Source: Sphingomonadaceae bacterium 3R27E2-A
GTDB taxonomy: Bacteria > Pseudomonadota > Alphaproteobacteria > Sphingomonadales > Sphingomonadaceae
Assembly: GCA_005503165.1 (NCBI GenBank)
Contig: SCNT01000018.1
Span: 1-64,000 of the forward strand
Reading direction: 5' to 3'
DNA: 64,000 nt
Below, piece by piece: positions 8,889 through 17,125 of this stretch (its first letter is position 1; each line of letters begins with the position of its first letter). The position numbers and the translations under genes were made by a program. The notes beneath the pieces were generated by a model. That model did no database searches, was not told the origin of the DNA, and saw nothing but the letters and a program-made list of their open reading frames with translations.

Positions 8889-9497
8889 TTGAAAGCGGTC
8901 CATCGTCTGTCCATCGCCGGCGCCCTCGCGGCGTCGCTGACCGGGGGGCTGCTCGCCGTCTCGGCGGCGCAAACCCCCGAAGAGCGCATGTATCGCCCGC
9001 CCGAGGCGACCATCTATCGCGACGCGGGCTATCGGGGGCCCGCGGTGTTCGTCGGCGAGGCCAAGACCAATTTGGGGCTCGCCTGGCCGGTCAACTCGGT
9101 GCGCGTCGCGAGCGGGCGCTGGGAGCTGTGCGAAAAGACGCGCTATCGCGGCCAGTGCCGCACGGTCGAGCGCGACACGCCGATGCTGGGCAGCGTGCTG
9201 CGCGGCATGACCGTCCAGTCGATGCGCCCGGTCGGCGGCGGCGGATGGAATCCGAACCCGCCCGCGAACGGCCAGAGCACGCGCGGCCAATTCGCCGAAT
9301 TCCACACCCAGCCCGGCACCAACGGCACTCGCGTGCTCGCCTGCACCAGCGGCCCCGCGACCGCTGCCTGCGCCGCGCGCAGTGCCGACACCTGGTGCCG
9401 CTCGATCGGCTGGAACGGGTCGGCGCGCGAGCATATGGAGACGATCAACCGCCGCGAATATCTGGCCGACGTGCTCTGCGTCCGCTCGGGCTATTGA
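8889..9497 (+). CDS. Secreted beta/gamma-crystallin-fold protein
   Basis: 202 residues. The signal peptide (LKAVHRLSIAGALAASLTGG...VSAAQ) is cut near residue 27. The middle (ATIYRDAGYRGPAVFVGEAK to RGMTVQSMRPV) has the Y/F-x-x-x-x-Y/F-x-G and S-V/M-R-P pattern of beta/gamma-crystallin domains, here with NLGLAWPVNSVRVASGRWELC and TRYRGQCRTV. Bacterial relatives often bind Ca2+ and sit in the periplasm or outside the cell. The Cys-rich C-terminus suggests disulphides. TTG at 8889 is chosen as start: it is preceded by an agggag Shine-Dalgarno seven bases upstream and begins exactly at the signal peptide. Function unknown. Confidence 0.8.
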   Translation: MKAVHRLSIAGALAASLTGGLLAVSAAQTPEERMYRPPEATIYRDAGYRGPAVFVGEAKTNLGLAWPVNSVRVASGRWELCEKTRYRGQCRTVERDTPMLGSVLRGMTVQSMRPVGGGGWNPNPPANGQSTRGQFAEFHTQPGTNGTRVLACTSGPATAACAARSADTWCRSIGWNGSAREHMETINRREYLADVLCVRSGY

Positions 9498-9504
9498 GCG
9501 GCAG

Positions 9505-10644
9505 TTAGAGCGTCATTCGGGCGAAAGCCGCGCGCACTTCGGAGACGAACAGCTCGGGCTGTTCCCACGCGGCGAAATGGCCGCCCTTGTCGAGTTGGTT
9601 CCAATAGACGATATTCCTGTAGCGCCCTTCGGCCCAGCGGCGCGACAGGCGCATGATCTCGTTCGGGAAAAGGCTGCAGCCCGTCGGCACATGGATTTCG
9701 CCGAAGCCGAATTGCGCAAAACTGTGCCAGTAGAGCCGCGCCGAGGAGGCGGCGCTGTTGGTGAGCCAATAGAGGCTGACGGTGTCGAGCATCGCGTCGC
9801 GGCTCAGCGCCTTTTCGGGGTGGCCGCCGATCGACTGGCCGCCGGGCTGGTGGCCGCAGTCGGTCCAGCCGTGGCATTTCTCGACGATCCAGCACATCTG
9901 CCCGACGGGCGAGTCGGCGAGCGCATAGCCGATGGTCTGCGGCCGCGTCGCCTGCTGCGTCGAATAGCCATTGTCCTTGGCACGGTACCAGCCGAAGCGC
10001 GCGAGATAGGCCTTTTCGTCGTCGGTGAGGTCGGCCATCGTCGCGGGATCGGGCTGGCCGACGATCATATTGACGTGGATGCCCGCACAGTGATCGCCAT
10101 GATTGCCCCCGATCGCGCAGGTCACCGCGCTACCCCAGTCGCCGCCCTGCGCGAAATAGCGGGCGTAGCCGAGCGCCTCCATCAGCTGGTCCCATGCCGC
10201 CGCGATCTGTTCGACGCTCCATTTGGCCTCGGCCGGCTTGCCCGAAAAGCCGTAGCCGGGAAGCGAAGGGATCACGAGATGATAGTCGGCCGACAGCGGT
10301 TCGATGACGTCGAGGAACTCGATCACCGACCCCGGCCAGCCATGCGTCAGGACGAGCGGGCGCGCCGCGGGATTGCCCGACCGGATATGAAGGAAGTGGA
10401 TGTCGAGCCCGTCGATCTCGATCAGGTAATTGGGCCAGGCGTTGAGCCGCGCCTCGATCCGGCGCCAATCGTAATCAGCCTGCCAATAGGCCGCAAGTTC
10501 CTGCGCATAGGCGAGCGGGACGCCTTGGTCCCAGTCGTCGACGGTCTCCTTTTCGGGCCAACGCGTGTTCGCGAGGCGGGCTTTGAGGTCGTCGAGCGCG
10601 ATCTGCGGCACGTCGATGGCGAAAGGGCGCGGCTCGCCTACCAT
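9505..10644 (-). CDS. Epoxide hydrolase, EHN-domain alpha/beta hydrolase
   Basis: 379 residues. The first ~100 form the EHN (epoxide hydrolase N-terminal) domain, including ALDDLKARLANTRWPE, as in microsomal-type epoxide hydrolases. The hydrolase core has the HGWPGS oxyanion motif (101-106), the nucleophile in FAQGGDWGSAV (Asp169) and the catalytic His in DKGGHFAAWEQPE (His356). Such enzymes open epoxides to diols; some family members act on other esters or lactones. It overlaps the upstream DUF2314 gene by seven bases on the same strand and is the last gene of this minus-strand run. Confidence 0.92.
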   Translation of the reverse strand: MVGEPRPFAIDVPQIALDDLKARLANTRWPEKETVDDWDQGVPLAYAQELAAYWQADYDWRRIEARLNAWPNYLIEIDGLDIHFLHIRSGNPAARPLVLTHGWPGSVIEFLDVIEPLSADYHLVIPSLPGYGFSGKPAEAKWSVEQIAAAWDQLMEALGYARYFAQGGDWGSAVTCAIGGNHGDHCAGIHVNMIVGQPDPATMADLTDDEKAYLARFGWYRAKDNGYSTQQATRPQTIGYALADSPVGQMCWIVEKCHGWTDCGHQPGGQSIGGHPEKALSRDAMLDTVSLYWLTNSAASSARLYWHSFAQFGFGEIHVPTGCSLFPNEIMRLSRRWAEGRYRNIVYWNQLDKGGHFAAWEQPELFVSEVRAAFARMTL

Positions 10645-11129
10645 CCCAGAAATTGCTCGATCGACGCGCGCTGGACCGGGTCCATGTCCACCAACAGGAC
10701 GCGCGTCGTGCGGTGGCCGACCATCACCCCGCGATCATCGCGATAGGCCCAGTCGCTGATGTCGGCGAACGGGACGCGCACGGGCTGCCCCTGGCTATAT
10801 TCGGGCTGTGCCGGAACATTGGCCAGCCGGCCATTGACGACGCCCGTGTCGATCGAATCGACCTCGACCCAGATATGTTCCCAGCCGCCGAGCGGATATT
10901 TGACGACGAAGGTCGCGCGGTCGAACCGCCCCGAGCCATAGGCCGCAAGGAAGTCGGGGAATCTGGCGCGCGCTTCATCGATCGCGGCGTTCATCCGCGC
11001 ATCGGTCGCCTCTACCATGGCCATATCGTCGCGGTCGGCCATCATCGCCTCGCGCTCGTGGTCGGGCGCCGCCATCGCCGGGGCGAGGCCCAGCCAAAGC
11101 GCCGCCGCGATCATCATCGCTTTTTTCAT
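10638..11129 (-). CDS. Secreted DUF2314-like protein
   Basis: 163 residues with a signal peptide (MKKAMMIAAALWLGLAPAMAA). The mature part contains DEARARFPDFLAAYGSG, FVVKYPL, EHIWVEVDSIDTGVVNGRLANVP and VPFADISDWAY, the pattern of DUF2314 (YegJ-like) proteins: short beta-rich domains of unknown function. It overlaps the epoxide hydrolase start and follows another secreted protein gene after 27 bases, so the three are probably cotranscribed. Function unknown. Confidence 0.72.
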   Translation of the reverse strand: MKKAMMIAAALWLGLAPAMAAPDHEREAMMADRDDMAMVEATDARMNAAIDEARARFPDFLAAYGSGRFDRATFVVKYPLGGWEHIWVEVDSIDTGVVNGRLANVPAQPEYSQGQPVRVPFADISDWAYRDDRGVMVGHRTTRVLLVDMDPVQRASIEQFLGW

Positions 11130-11156
11130 CCTGCCCTCCCCCTTTTCCCCGGCCGG

Positions 11157-11645
11157 TCAAGGCCGCGCCGGCGCCTTGCAGCCACGCTGAAGACCAACGC
11201 CTTTCAGGAACCCGCGGCGGACCGTACCGGCATAGACCGCCGCCGCATAGCGCCGCCGTTCGGCGTTGGCGCCGGTCACCTCGCCGATCAGTCCGCGAAA
11301 CGGAATGATCGAACCTGCGAGGCTGCCGGCGACGCGACCAGCGGTCTGTTCGCGCTTCTTGGCGCGGGTTTCGTCGACCTGTTCGTTGACGTCGGGGCCG
11401 AGCACCGCGTCGAGTTCGACGATTTCCCGGACGATCGCAGAACATTTGCCGAGACCGGCGAGCGAATAGGGATCGCCCTGGATCGCCAGCAGCTTTTCGG
11501 GGACCTCCTTGCCGTCGAAAGGCTCGGTCACCGAATTGGCGGTGTCCTTGATCGTCGAATCCTCGGGGGCGCCCTTTTGCGCCTGCGCCGAGGGGGCAAG
11601 CACGAGGCCGGAAAGGGCGAGGAGGACGAGGGATTTCCGTTGCAT
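11157..11645 (-). CDS. Hypothetical secreted protein
   Basis: 162 residues with a clear signal peptide ending near SAQAQ (residue 23). The mature protein includes EPFDGKEVPEKLLAIQGDPY, a central region that reads as helical (CSAIVREIVELDAVLGPDV) and GRVAGSLAGSIIPFRGLIGEVTGANA, a glycine/small-residue segment that could associate with membrane, then a basic tail with a Cys. I do not recognise a named family. Similar small envelope proteins with a 'RGLIGEVTGA' element occur in sphingomonads, but that is memory, not a search. Confidence 0.65.
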   Translation of the reverse strand: MQRKSLVLLALSGLVLAPSAQAQKGAPEDSTIKDTANSVTEPFDGKEVPEKLLAIQGDPYSLAGLGKCSAIVREIVELDAVLGPDVNEQVDETRAKKREQTAGRVAGSLAGSIIPFRGLIGEVTGANAERRRYAAAVYAGTVRRGFLKGVGLQRGCKAPARP

Positions 11646-11768
11646 GTCAGGCTCCTGCTACGACGACTATGGTCGTCCGCTAACGCCTCAGACGGCATTC
11701 GGCTCCCGGCCGGCTCTTGCGCGACGCGCAAAGCCGCGTCCGGCTGCCACAAGGACAGCCCCGAAGGT

Positions 11769-12635
11769 TCACCGCGTCGGCACGGGCGCCTCGCCCGTCC
11801 AGTCGTAGAAGCCGCGTCCGGCCTTCTTGCCGACCCAGCCCGCCTCGACATATTTGACGAGCAAGGGCGCGGGGCGGAATTTGGGATCGCCGGTGCCGCT
11901 GTGCAGAACGCGAATGATTTCGAGGCAGGTGTCGAGGCCGATGAAGTCGGCGAGCGTGATCGGGCCCATCGGGTGGTTGAGCCCGAGGCGGCAGCCGGCG
12001 TCGATGTCCTGCATCGTCGCGACACCTTCGCCCAAGGCAAAGATGGCTTCGTTGATCAGCGGCATCAGCACGCGGTTGACGATGAAGCCCGGCGCGTCGT
12101 TGGCGTGGACGATTTCCTTGCCGAGGCCGCGGCCATAAGCCTCGACCGTGGCGAGCGTGTCGTCGCTGGTCGCGAGGCCGCGGATCAGTTCGATCAGGCC
12201 CATCACCGGCACCGGATTGAAGAAATGGACGCCGATGAAGCGCGCCGGGTCGGGCGCGGCCTGCGCGAGCCGGGTGATCGGGATCGAGCTGGTGTTCGAA
12301 GCGAGGATCGCGGCCGCCGAGAGATGCTGGCCGACGCTGGCAAAGATCGCGCGCTTGATCTCCTCGCGCTCGGTCGCCGCCTCGATGACGAGGTCGGAGG
12401 GGGCGAAGGCGGCGTGGTCGGCGACGGGGGTGATGCGGCCGATCAGCGCGTCGGCATCGCCCTGGCTCATCTTGTCCTTGACGACGAGACGGCCGAGCGC
12501 CTTGGCGATGCCGGCCTTGCCGGCTTCGGCGCGGCCGAGGTCGATGTCGGAGAGCAGCACGTCATGGCCCGCGCCCGCCGAGACCTGCGCGATGCCCGCG
12601 CCCATTTGCCCTGCCCCGATGACGCCGACGATCAT
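11769..12635 (-). CDS. 3-hydroxyacyl-CoA dehydrogenase (3-hydroxybutyryl-CoA dehydrogenase type)
   Basis: 288 residues, the size of single-function HBD/PaaH enzymes. It oxidises L-3-hydroxyacyl-CoA to 3-ketoacyl-CoA with NAD+, or runs in reverse. The NAD motif GAGQMGAGIAQ is at residues 7-17, the substrate-binding SNTSSIPIT follows, and catalytic His137 is in VHFFNPVPVMGL. The C-terminal domain has GFIVNRVLMPLINEA and GLNHPMGPITLADFIGLD. The PPP-like ending EAPVPTR is short. It lies 67 bases after egtD on the same strand, though no metabolic link to ergothioneine is evident. Confidence 0.93.
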   Translation of the reverse strand: MIVGVIGAGQMGAGIAQVSAGAGHDVLLSDIDLGRAEAGKAGIAKALGRLVVKDKMSQGDADALIGRITPVADHAAFAPSDLVIEAATEREEIKRAIFASVGQHLSAAAILASNTSSIPITRLAQAAPDPARFIGVHFFNPVPVMGLIELIRGLATSDDTLATVEAYGRGLGKEIVHANDAPGFIVNRVLMPLINEAIFALGEGVATMQDIDAGCRLGLNHPMGPITLADFIGLDTCLEIIRVLHSGTGDPKFRPAPLLVKYVEAGWVGKKAGRGFYDWTGEAPVPTR

Positions 12636-12702
12636 ATGCTGCCCTTTCGCTACTTCCTGCCCGTGCCCCTACGGCTTCGGGCCAAAGCGTCAAGGGTCAG
12701 CG

Positions 12703-13689
12703 TCAGGGCGCCGAGCGAAACTCGGTCGCTTGGGCGAGGATCAGCGCGAATTCGGGAGCTGCGTCGTCCCACGTCGCGAGCGGGGTCCAGCCGCCGGCGC
12801 GGAGCAGCAGATTGGCGTCGCGCGGGCCATATTTATGACTGTTCTCGCTGTGGATCGTTTCGCCCTTCGCCATATGATAGCTGCGGCCGTCGACGGTGAA
12901 GTCCATGTCGCACGCGGCGACGAGATGCATTTCGATGCGCGCATGGACGTCGTCCCAGATCGCGCGATGCTCGAAATTATCGACGGGGATCGTGCCGCCG
13001 AGCTCGCGGTTGATGCGGGTGAGGAGGTTGAGGTTGAATGCCGCGGTGATCCCGGCGGGATCGTCATAGGCGAGCTCGAGGGTGCCGATGTCCTTGATCC
13101 GGTCGATGCCGATCAGCAGCAGCGACCCGTCGCCGAGCGCCTCACGCCAGTTGCGGAGGAGGTCGATCGCGGTGCGCGCGACCATGTTGCCGATCGTCGA
13201 GCCGGGGAAGAAGCCGAGCTTGGGCAAAGAACAGATTTCGCGCGGCAACGCCACGCGCTGGGTGAAGTCGGCCTCGACCGAGAAGATCGGCAGCCCGGGG
13301 AAGCGCGCCGCAAGCGCATCGGCGCTGTCGCGCAGGAAGTCGCCCGAGATGTCGACGGGGACATAGGCGGCGGGGGCGATCGCATCCAGCAGAAGCGGCG
13401 TCTTGGTCGAGCTGCCCGAGCCGAGCTCGACCACCGCGCGGCCGGGGCCGATCGCCGCGGCGATGTCGGCGGCGTGGCGTTTCAGGAGGTCGGTTTCGCT
13501 CCGCGTCGGATAATATTCGGGGAGCGCGGTGATATCCTCGAACAGCGCCGAACCGGTCGCGTCGTAGAACCAGCGCGCCGGGATCGCCTTTTGCCGCTGC
13601 GACAGGCCCGCATGGACGTCGGCGCGGAACGCGATGTCGATGCCGGCGTCGTCGGCCGAAACCTGGCGAAGGTTGCGCACAACACCCAT
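12703..13689 (-). CDS. egtD: L-histidine N(alpha)-methyltransferase EgtD
   Basis: 328 residues. It trimethylates histidine to hercynine with SAM, the first step of ergothioneine synthesis. Evidence: an N-terminal WFYDATGSALFEDITALPEYYPTR motif typical of the EgtD/DUF2260 family, the SAM-binding AVVELGSGSSTKTPLLL (about 85-101), PKLGFFPGSTIGN and the C-terminal ETIHSENSHKY. The ATG lies two bases after the egtB stop; a TTG two codons earlier would overlap it. Adjacent egtB confirms the pathway. Confidence 0.95.
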   Translation of the reverse strand: MGVVRNLRQVSADDAGIDIAFRADVHAGLSQRQKAIPARWFYDATGSALFEDITALPEYYPTRSETDLLKRHAADIAAAIGPGRAVVELGSGSSTKTPLLLDAIAPAAYVPVDISGDFLRDSADALAARFPGLPIFSVEADFTQRVALPREICSLPKLGFFPGSTIGNMVARTAIDLLRNWREALGDGSLLLIGIDRIKDIGTLELAYDDPAGITAAFNLNLLTRINRELGGTIPVDNFEHRAIWDDVHARIEMHLVAACDMDFTVDGRSYHMAKGETIHSENSHKYGPRDANLLLRAGGWTPLATWDDAAPEFALILAQATEFRSAP

Positions 13690-13691
13690 GG

Positions 13692-14990
13692 TCAAAGATC
13701 CTTTGCGAGGCGGACGCCGGTGAACTGCCAGCGCTGGTGGGGGTAGAAGAAATTGCGGTAGCTTGCGCGCATATGGCCGCGCGGGGTGGCGACACTGCCG
13801 CCGCGGAGCACGAACTGGCCGCTCATGAACTTGCCATTATATTCGCCGACCGCGCCGGGCGCGGCGCGGAAGCCGGGATAGGGGCGATAGGCGCTGCCGG
13901 TCCATTCCCACACGCTGCCAAACATCTGTTGCGGTTCAATGTCGGCCGGGAGCGCGGCGGGGTGCACGGCGCCTGCGGCGTCGAGCTGGGCGCCGCCATG
14001 CGGGTCGAGCGACGCCGCGGCCGCTTCCCATTCGAACTCGGTCGGCAGGCGCGCGCCGGCCCAGCTCGCGAAGGCGTCGGCCTCGAAGAAACTGACGTGC
14101 GTCACCGGGGCCGCCGGATCGATGTCCTGCCAGCCCGCGAGGGTGAACTGCCGCCCCTCGTGCCAGTAGGCGGGCGCCTCGACATCCTGCTCCCGCACCC
14201 ATGCCCAGCCATCGGCGAGCCAGAGCGCGGGGGTGTGATAACCGCCGTCGTCGATGAACTGGCGCCACTCGCCGTTGGTGACCGGGCGACTCGCCAGCGC
14301 ATGCGGGGTGAGAAGCGCCGAAAACTGCGGAAGTTCACAGTCGAATGCGAAATCCTCGCCGGCGTGGCCGATCTGGACGACGCCCTCGGCGCCCTTGATC
14401 CAGCGCATCGGGCCGGCATCGGCCGAAGGCGCGGAAATCTGCGCAACTTCATTCGCGATCGCAGCTTTTTCCCACATCGCGGGGCCAAGCGGATTTTGCG
14501 CGAAAAGATGCTTCACATCGGTAAGCAGCAGTTCCTGATGCTGCTGTTCGTGATGGATGCCGAGTTCGACCAGCTTCAGCGCGGGGCGCGGCAGGTCGGG
14601 GATCGCGCTCTGCACCGCCGCGTCGACATGCGCGCGCCAGACGCGCACCTCGTCGAGCGAGGGGCGCGTGAGCAGCCCGCGCTGCGGGCGCGCGTGGCGC
14701 GGCCCCTCGGCCTCATAATAGCTGTTGAAGAGGAAGGGGTAGCGCGCGTCGAACAGCTGATAGCCCGGCACATGGTCGCGCAGCACGAAGGTTTCGAAGA
14801 ACCAGGTCGTGTGCGCGAGATGCCATTTGGCGGGCGAGGCGTCGGGCATCGACTGCGCGCTAGCGTCGGCGTCGGAAAGCGTCGCGACGAGGTCGAGCGA
14901 CAGGCGGCGTGTCGCGGCGAAGCGGCCGGCCAGCGCCAGCGCATCGTCGGTGCCGGCGGTCAGGGACGAAGCATCTGTCTGGCTGGGCAT
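13692..14990 (-). CDS. egtB: Ergothioneine sulfoxide synthase EgtB
   Basis: 432 residues in two domains. The N-terminal DinB-like domain carries the non-haem iron ligands, probably His60 (HLAHTTWFFETF) with His147 and His151 (HHEQQHQELL). The C-terminal formylglycine-generating-enzyme-like domain contains ARLPTEFEWEAAAA and FGSVWEWTGSAYRPYPGF. EgtB joins hercynine to gamma-glutamylcysteine or cysteine with O2. No egtA, egtC or egtE is nearby, so use of cysteine or a distant lyase is possible. The MPSQTDASS start is used; a longer reading adds 27 residues with no conserved content. Confidence 0.95.
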   Translation of the reverse strand: MPSQTDASSLTAGTDDALALAGRFAATRRLSLDLVATLSDADASAQSMPDASPAKWHLAHTTWFFETFVLRDHVPGYQLFDARYPFLFNSYYEAEGPRHARPQRGLLTRPSLDEVRVWRAHVDAAVQSAIPDLPRPALKLVELGIHHEQQHQELLLTDVKHLFAQNPLGPAMWEKAAIANEVAQISAPSADAGPMRWIKGAEGVVQIGHAGEDFAFDCELPQFSALLTPHALASRPVTNGEWRQFIDDGGYHTPALWLADGWAWVREQDVEAPAYWHEGRQFTLAGWQDIDPAAPVTHVSFFEADAFASWAGARLPTEFEWEAAAASLDPHGGAQLDAAGAVHPAALPADIEPQQMFGSVWEWTGSAYRPYPGFRAAPGAVGEYNGKFMSGQFVLRGGSVATPRGHMRASYRNFFYPHQRWQFTGVRLAKDL

Positions 14991-15096
14991 AAAAGGATAA
15001 TCCCCGGGGGTCCGATTCGGTTTCGCGGTGGGGCGGAATATGGTTACGGCGCGGAGGCTTGTCCAGAACATTTAGGGAACGACAAGCGCCGATGCG

Positions 15097-15162
15097 ATCC
15101 CCGCCGCAAGTCGGGGTCCAGCCGCAAGACGCTATCCTGGGCCCCGGCTTTCGCCGGGGAAC
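15097..15162. repeat. Palindromic intergenic repeat, family R3
   Basis: Two adjacent hairpins: ccccgccgcaagtcgggg, then ccccggctttcgccgggg with aac after it. The second is shared with 20947-21022. It lies between the cobalamin adenosyltransferase stop and the region upstream of egtB. The remainder of 14991-15168 shows no gene. Confidence 0.7.
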
Positions 15163-15168
15163 GGTGTG

Positions 15169-15750
15169 TCACCGCGTCGCGCCGGGTTTCCAGAGAATAT
15201 CGCCGCCCGCCGCCGCGTTGAGGTGGCGGGTCAGGACGAAGAGATGGTCCGAGAGGCGGTTGAGATAGGCGAGCGCGATCGGGTTGAGCTCGCGCTCCGC
15301 CGCGGCGGTCACCGCGGCGCGTTCGGCGCGGCGGGCGACCGCCCGCGCGACGTGGAGCCGCGCCGCGACTTCGGTGCCGCCGGGCAGGATGAAGCTTTTG
15401 AGCGGTTCGAGCCCTTCGTTCATCGCGTCGATCTCGTCCTCGAGCCGCGCGACCTGGCTCGGCACGATGCGCAGGGCCATGTCGTGCGGGCCGAAGCCGA
15501 ACTGGATGTCGGGCGGGGTCGCGAGATCGGCGCCGAGGTCGAACAATTCGTTCTGGATGCGCGAGAGCATCGCCGCGGCATCGCTGCCCGCGGCGAGCGC
15601 CACGACCGCGACGCCGATCGCGCTGTTGGCTTCGTCGACGTCGCCGATCGCCGCCATCAGCGGGGCGGACTTGGCTATGCGCGAGCCGTCGACAAGCCCG
15701 GTGGTGCCGTCATCGCCGGTGCGCGTGTAGATCTTGTTCAGTTTTACCAT
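15169..15750 (-). CDS. PduO-type cob(I)yrinic acid a,c-diamide / cobalamin adenosyltransferase
   Basis: 193 residues, the usual PduO/MMAB length. It transfers the adenosyl group of ATP to cob(I)alamin, giving adenosylcobalamin for enzymes such as methylmalonyl-CoA mutase. The ATP-binding N-terminus IYTRTGDDGTTGL is intact, and FILPGGTEVAARLHVARAVARRAER contains the conserved Arg/Glu helix; NRLSDHLFVLTRHLN closes the active site. It lies downstream of the HIG1-like gene on the same strand with an R2 palindrome between. AdoCbl would be needed for propionyl-CoA from valine (mmsA, 44 kb). Confidence 0.95.
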   Translation of the reverse strand: MVKLNKIYTRTGDDGTTGLVDGSRIAKSAPLMAAIGDVDEANSAIGVAVVALAAGSDAAAMLSRIQNELFDLGADLATPPDIQFGFGPHDMALRIVPSQVARLEDEIDAMNEGLEPLKSFILPGGTEVAARLHVARAVARRAERAAVTAAAERELNPIALAYLNRLSDHLFVLTRHLNAAAGGDILWKPGATR

Positions 15751-15765
15751 ATTGTCTGGGTTCCC

Positions 15766-15843
15766 GCACCGGCCCGCTCCCCCACCCGGCCTCCCCGACC
15801 ATAGTAACCTATGCGAGGCCGGGCGGGGGAGCGGGCCGGTGCC
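15766..15843. repeat. GC-rich palindromic repeat, family R2, copy B
   Basis: gcaccggcccgctccccca is mirrored by a right arm ending gcgggccggtgcc, around a loop containing gaccatagtaacctatgc. The arms match copy A at 3055-3136 almost base for base. Here it lies inside a minus-strand gene run, between the HIG1-like gene and the adenosyltransferase. Confidence 0.8.
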
Positions 15844-15860
15844 GTATGCCTAGGCTACGC

Positions 15861-16085
15861 TTATTTGCCGGCGGCGACGAAACCGATCAGCACGAGCAGG
15901 ATGATCGTGATGGCCTGCCATTTGACGCGCGCCATCATCATCCTGTTCTGCATCACCTGATTTTCCTGCACCGTGCCGTCGATCTGGGCGCGGTGCCCCT
16001 GCGAGAAATAGAAGAGCCCCCGCGCGAGCGAGAAGAGGACGAAGCCGGCGGCGACCACGACGCCAAGGACGAGCAGGATTTCCAT
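15861..16085 (-). CDS. Small HIG1-type twin-transmembrane protein
   Basis: 74 residues: one N-terminal membrane helix (ILLVLGVVVAAGFVLFSLARGL), a short polar link with QNRMMMARVKWQAITII, and a second helix. The M-x-x-R-V-x-x-Q/W pattern of this link resembles the hypoxia-induced-gene-1 (HIG1) domain, which in mitochondria assists respiratory complexes. In many alphaproteobacteria such a gene sits beside the cobalamin adenosyltransferase gene, as here. It begins ten bases after the gluQ stop. Confidence 0.75.
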   Translation of the reverse strand: MEILLVLGVVVAAGFVLFSLARGLFYFSQGHRAQIDGTVQENQVMQNRMMMARVKWQAITIILLVLIGFVAAGK

Positions 16086-16094
16086 GCCCCCTAT

Positions 16095-16955
16095 TTAGGG
16101 CATCCGCAGCGAATATCCAGTGGGAAGCCGGTGGCCAAGCAGATCGGCGGCGAGCGCGGGCCCGTCGGTTCCCGCCGCGCGCAGCGAGGCGAGCGAGGCG
16201 GCGGCGTCGCGCTTGGCGAGGCGCCTGCCGTCGGGACCGCAGACGAGCGCATGGTGGCGGTAGCGCGGGACGGGCAGGCCGAGCAGGGCCTGGAGGAGAC
16301 GGTGGACGTCGGTCGAGGCGGTGAGGTCGGCGCCGCGGATGACATGCGTCACGCCCATCGCGGCGTCGTCGAGCGTGCTCGCGAGATGATAGGAGGCGGG
16401 CGCGTCCTTGCGCGCGAGCACGACGTCGCCGTGCGCGGCGGGATCGGCGCGGCGAAGCCCCTGCCCCTGTTCCTCCCATTCGAGATCGCCCGTCAGCGCG
16501 GTCGCCTTCGCCATGTCGAGGCGCCAGCAATGCGGTTCGGCGGCGATGCGGCGCGCGCGTTCCTCGTCCGAAAGATGGCGGCAGGTACCGGGATAGATGG
16601 CGCCGCCAGAATGATCGGGCGCTCCGTGCGGCGCGGCGAGGCTCGCGGCGATGTCGGCGCGGGTGCAGAAGCAGGGGTAGACGAGCCCGCGTGCGCGGAG
16701 GTCGTCGAGCGCGGCCTGATAGCTCGCCAGCCTTTGCGACTGGCGCACGGGGTCGCCGTCCCAGAAGATGCCGAGCCAGGCGAGGTCGGTCAGCGCCGCC
16801 GCGAGATACTCCTCGCGCGAGCGGCTGCCATCGATATCGTCGATGCGCAGCACGAAGCGCCCGCCCCCTCGGCGCGCCGCATGCGCGAGCACGGCGCTAT
16901 AGGCGTGACCGAGGTGGAGCTCGCCCGTCGGGCTGGGCGCGAAACGGGTCAGCAT
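16095..16955 (-). CDS. gluQ: Glutamyl-Q tRNA(Asp) synthetase GluQRS
   Basis: 286 residues, a glutamyl-tRNA synthetase catalytic core without the anticodon-binding domain. It attaches glutamate to queuosine-34 of tRNA(Asp). Visible: RFAPSPTGELHLGHAYSA with the HIGH-like HLGH, FVLRIDDIDGSRS, a zinc site (YPCFC...YPGTC), DVVLARKDAPASYHLA, and LAKRDAAASLASLR, the reduced KMSKS loop. MLTRFAPSP was chosen as start because it coincides with the start of the conserved domain; an 18-residue upstream extension is not conserved in kind. Confidence 0.95.
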   Translation of the reverse strand: MLTRFAPSPTGELHLGHAYSAVLAHAARRGGGRFVLRIDDIDGSRSREEYLAAALTDLAWLGIFWDGDPVRQSQRLASYQAALDDLRARGLVYPCFCTRADIAASLAAPHGAPDHSGGAIYPGTCRHLSDEERARRIAAEPHCWRLDMAKATALTGDLEWEEQGQGLRRADPAAHGDVVLARKDAPASYHLASTLDDAAMGVTHVIRGADLTASTDVHRLLQALLGLPVPRYRHHALVCGPDGRRLAKRDAAASLASLRAAGTDGPALAADLLGHRLPTGYSLRMP

Positions 16956-17027
16956 GCGGGCGTTTTCGAATCCATATCCTGTGGGGACGGTACATGAATC
17001 TTCCCACATATTGCGGCATATGCCCCC

Positions 17028-17057
17028 TTGACGCCAGATTCTGATGCGTCATGTAAT
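17028..17057 (+). promoter_or_regulatory. Likely promoter for the HNH endonuclease gene
   Basis: ttgacg (17028-17033) and tgtaat (17052-17057) are spaced 18 bases apart in the gap between divergent gluQ and the HNH gene, about 70 bases before its ATG. The fit to sigma-70 is fair. Confidence 0.45.
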
Positions 17058-17125
17058 AGCGTTGTCACTTGGGTAAGGCAGTGGCGCGCCAACCCGCGCA
17101 GCATAGGGGGCAGCGTCCAAAAGCC

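Noticed and set aside
15751..15860. Possible cobalamin riboswitch near the adenosyltransferase gene
   Set aside because: The gap holds only the R2 hairpin; I see no B12-box-like element.
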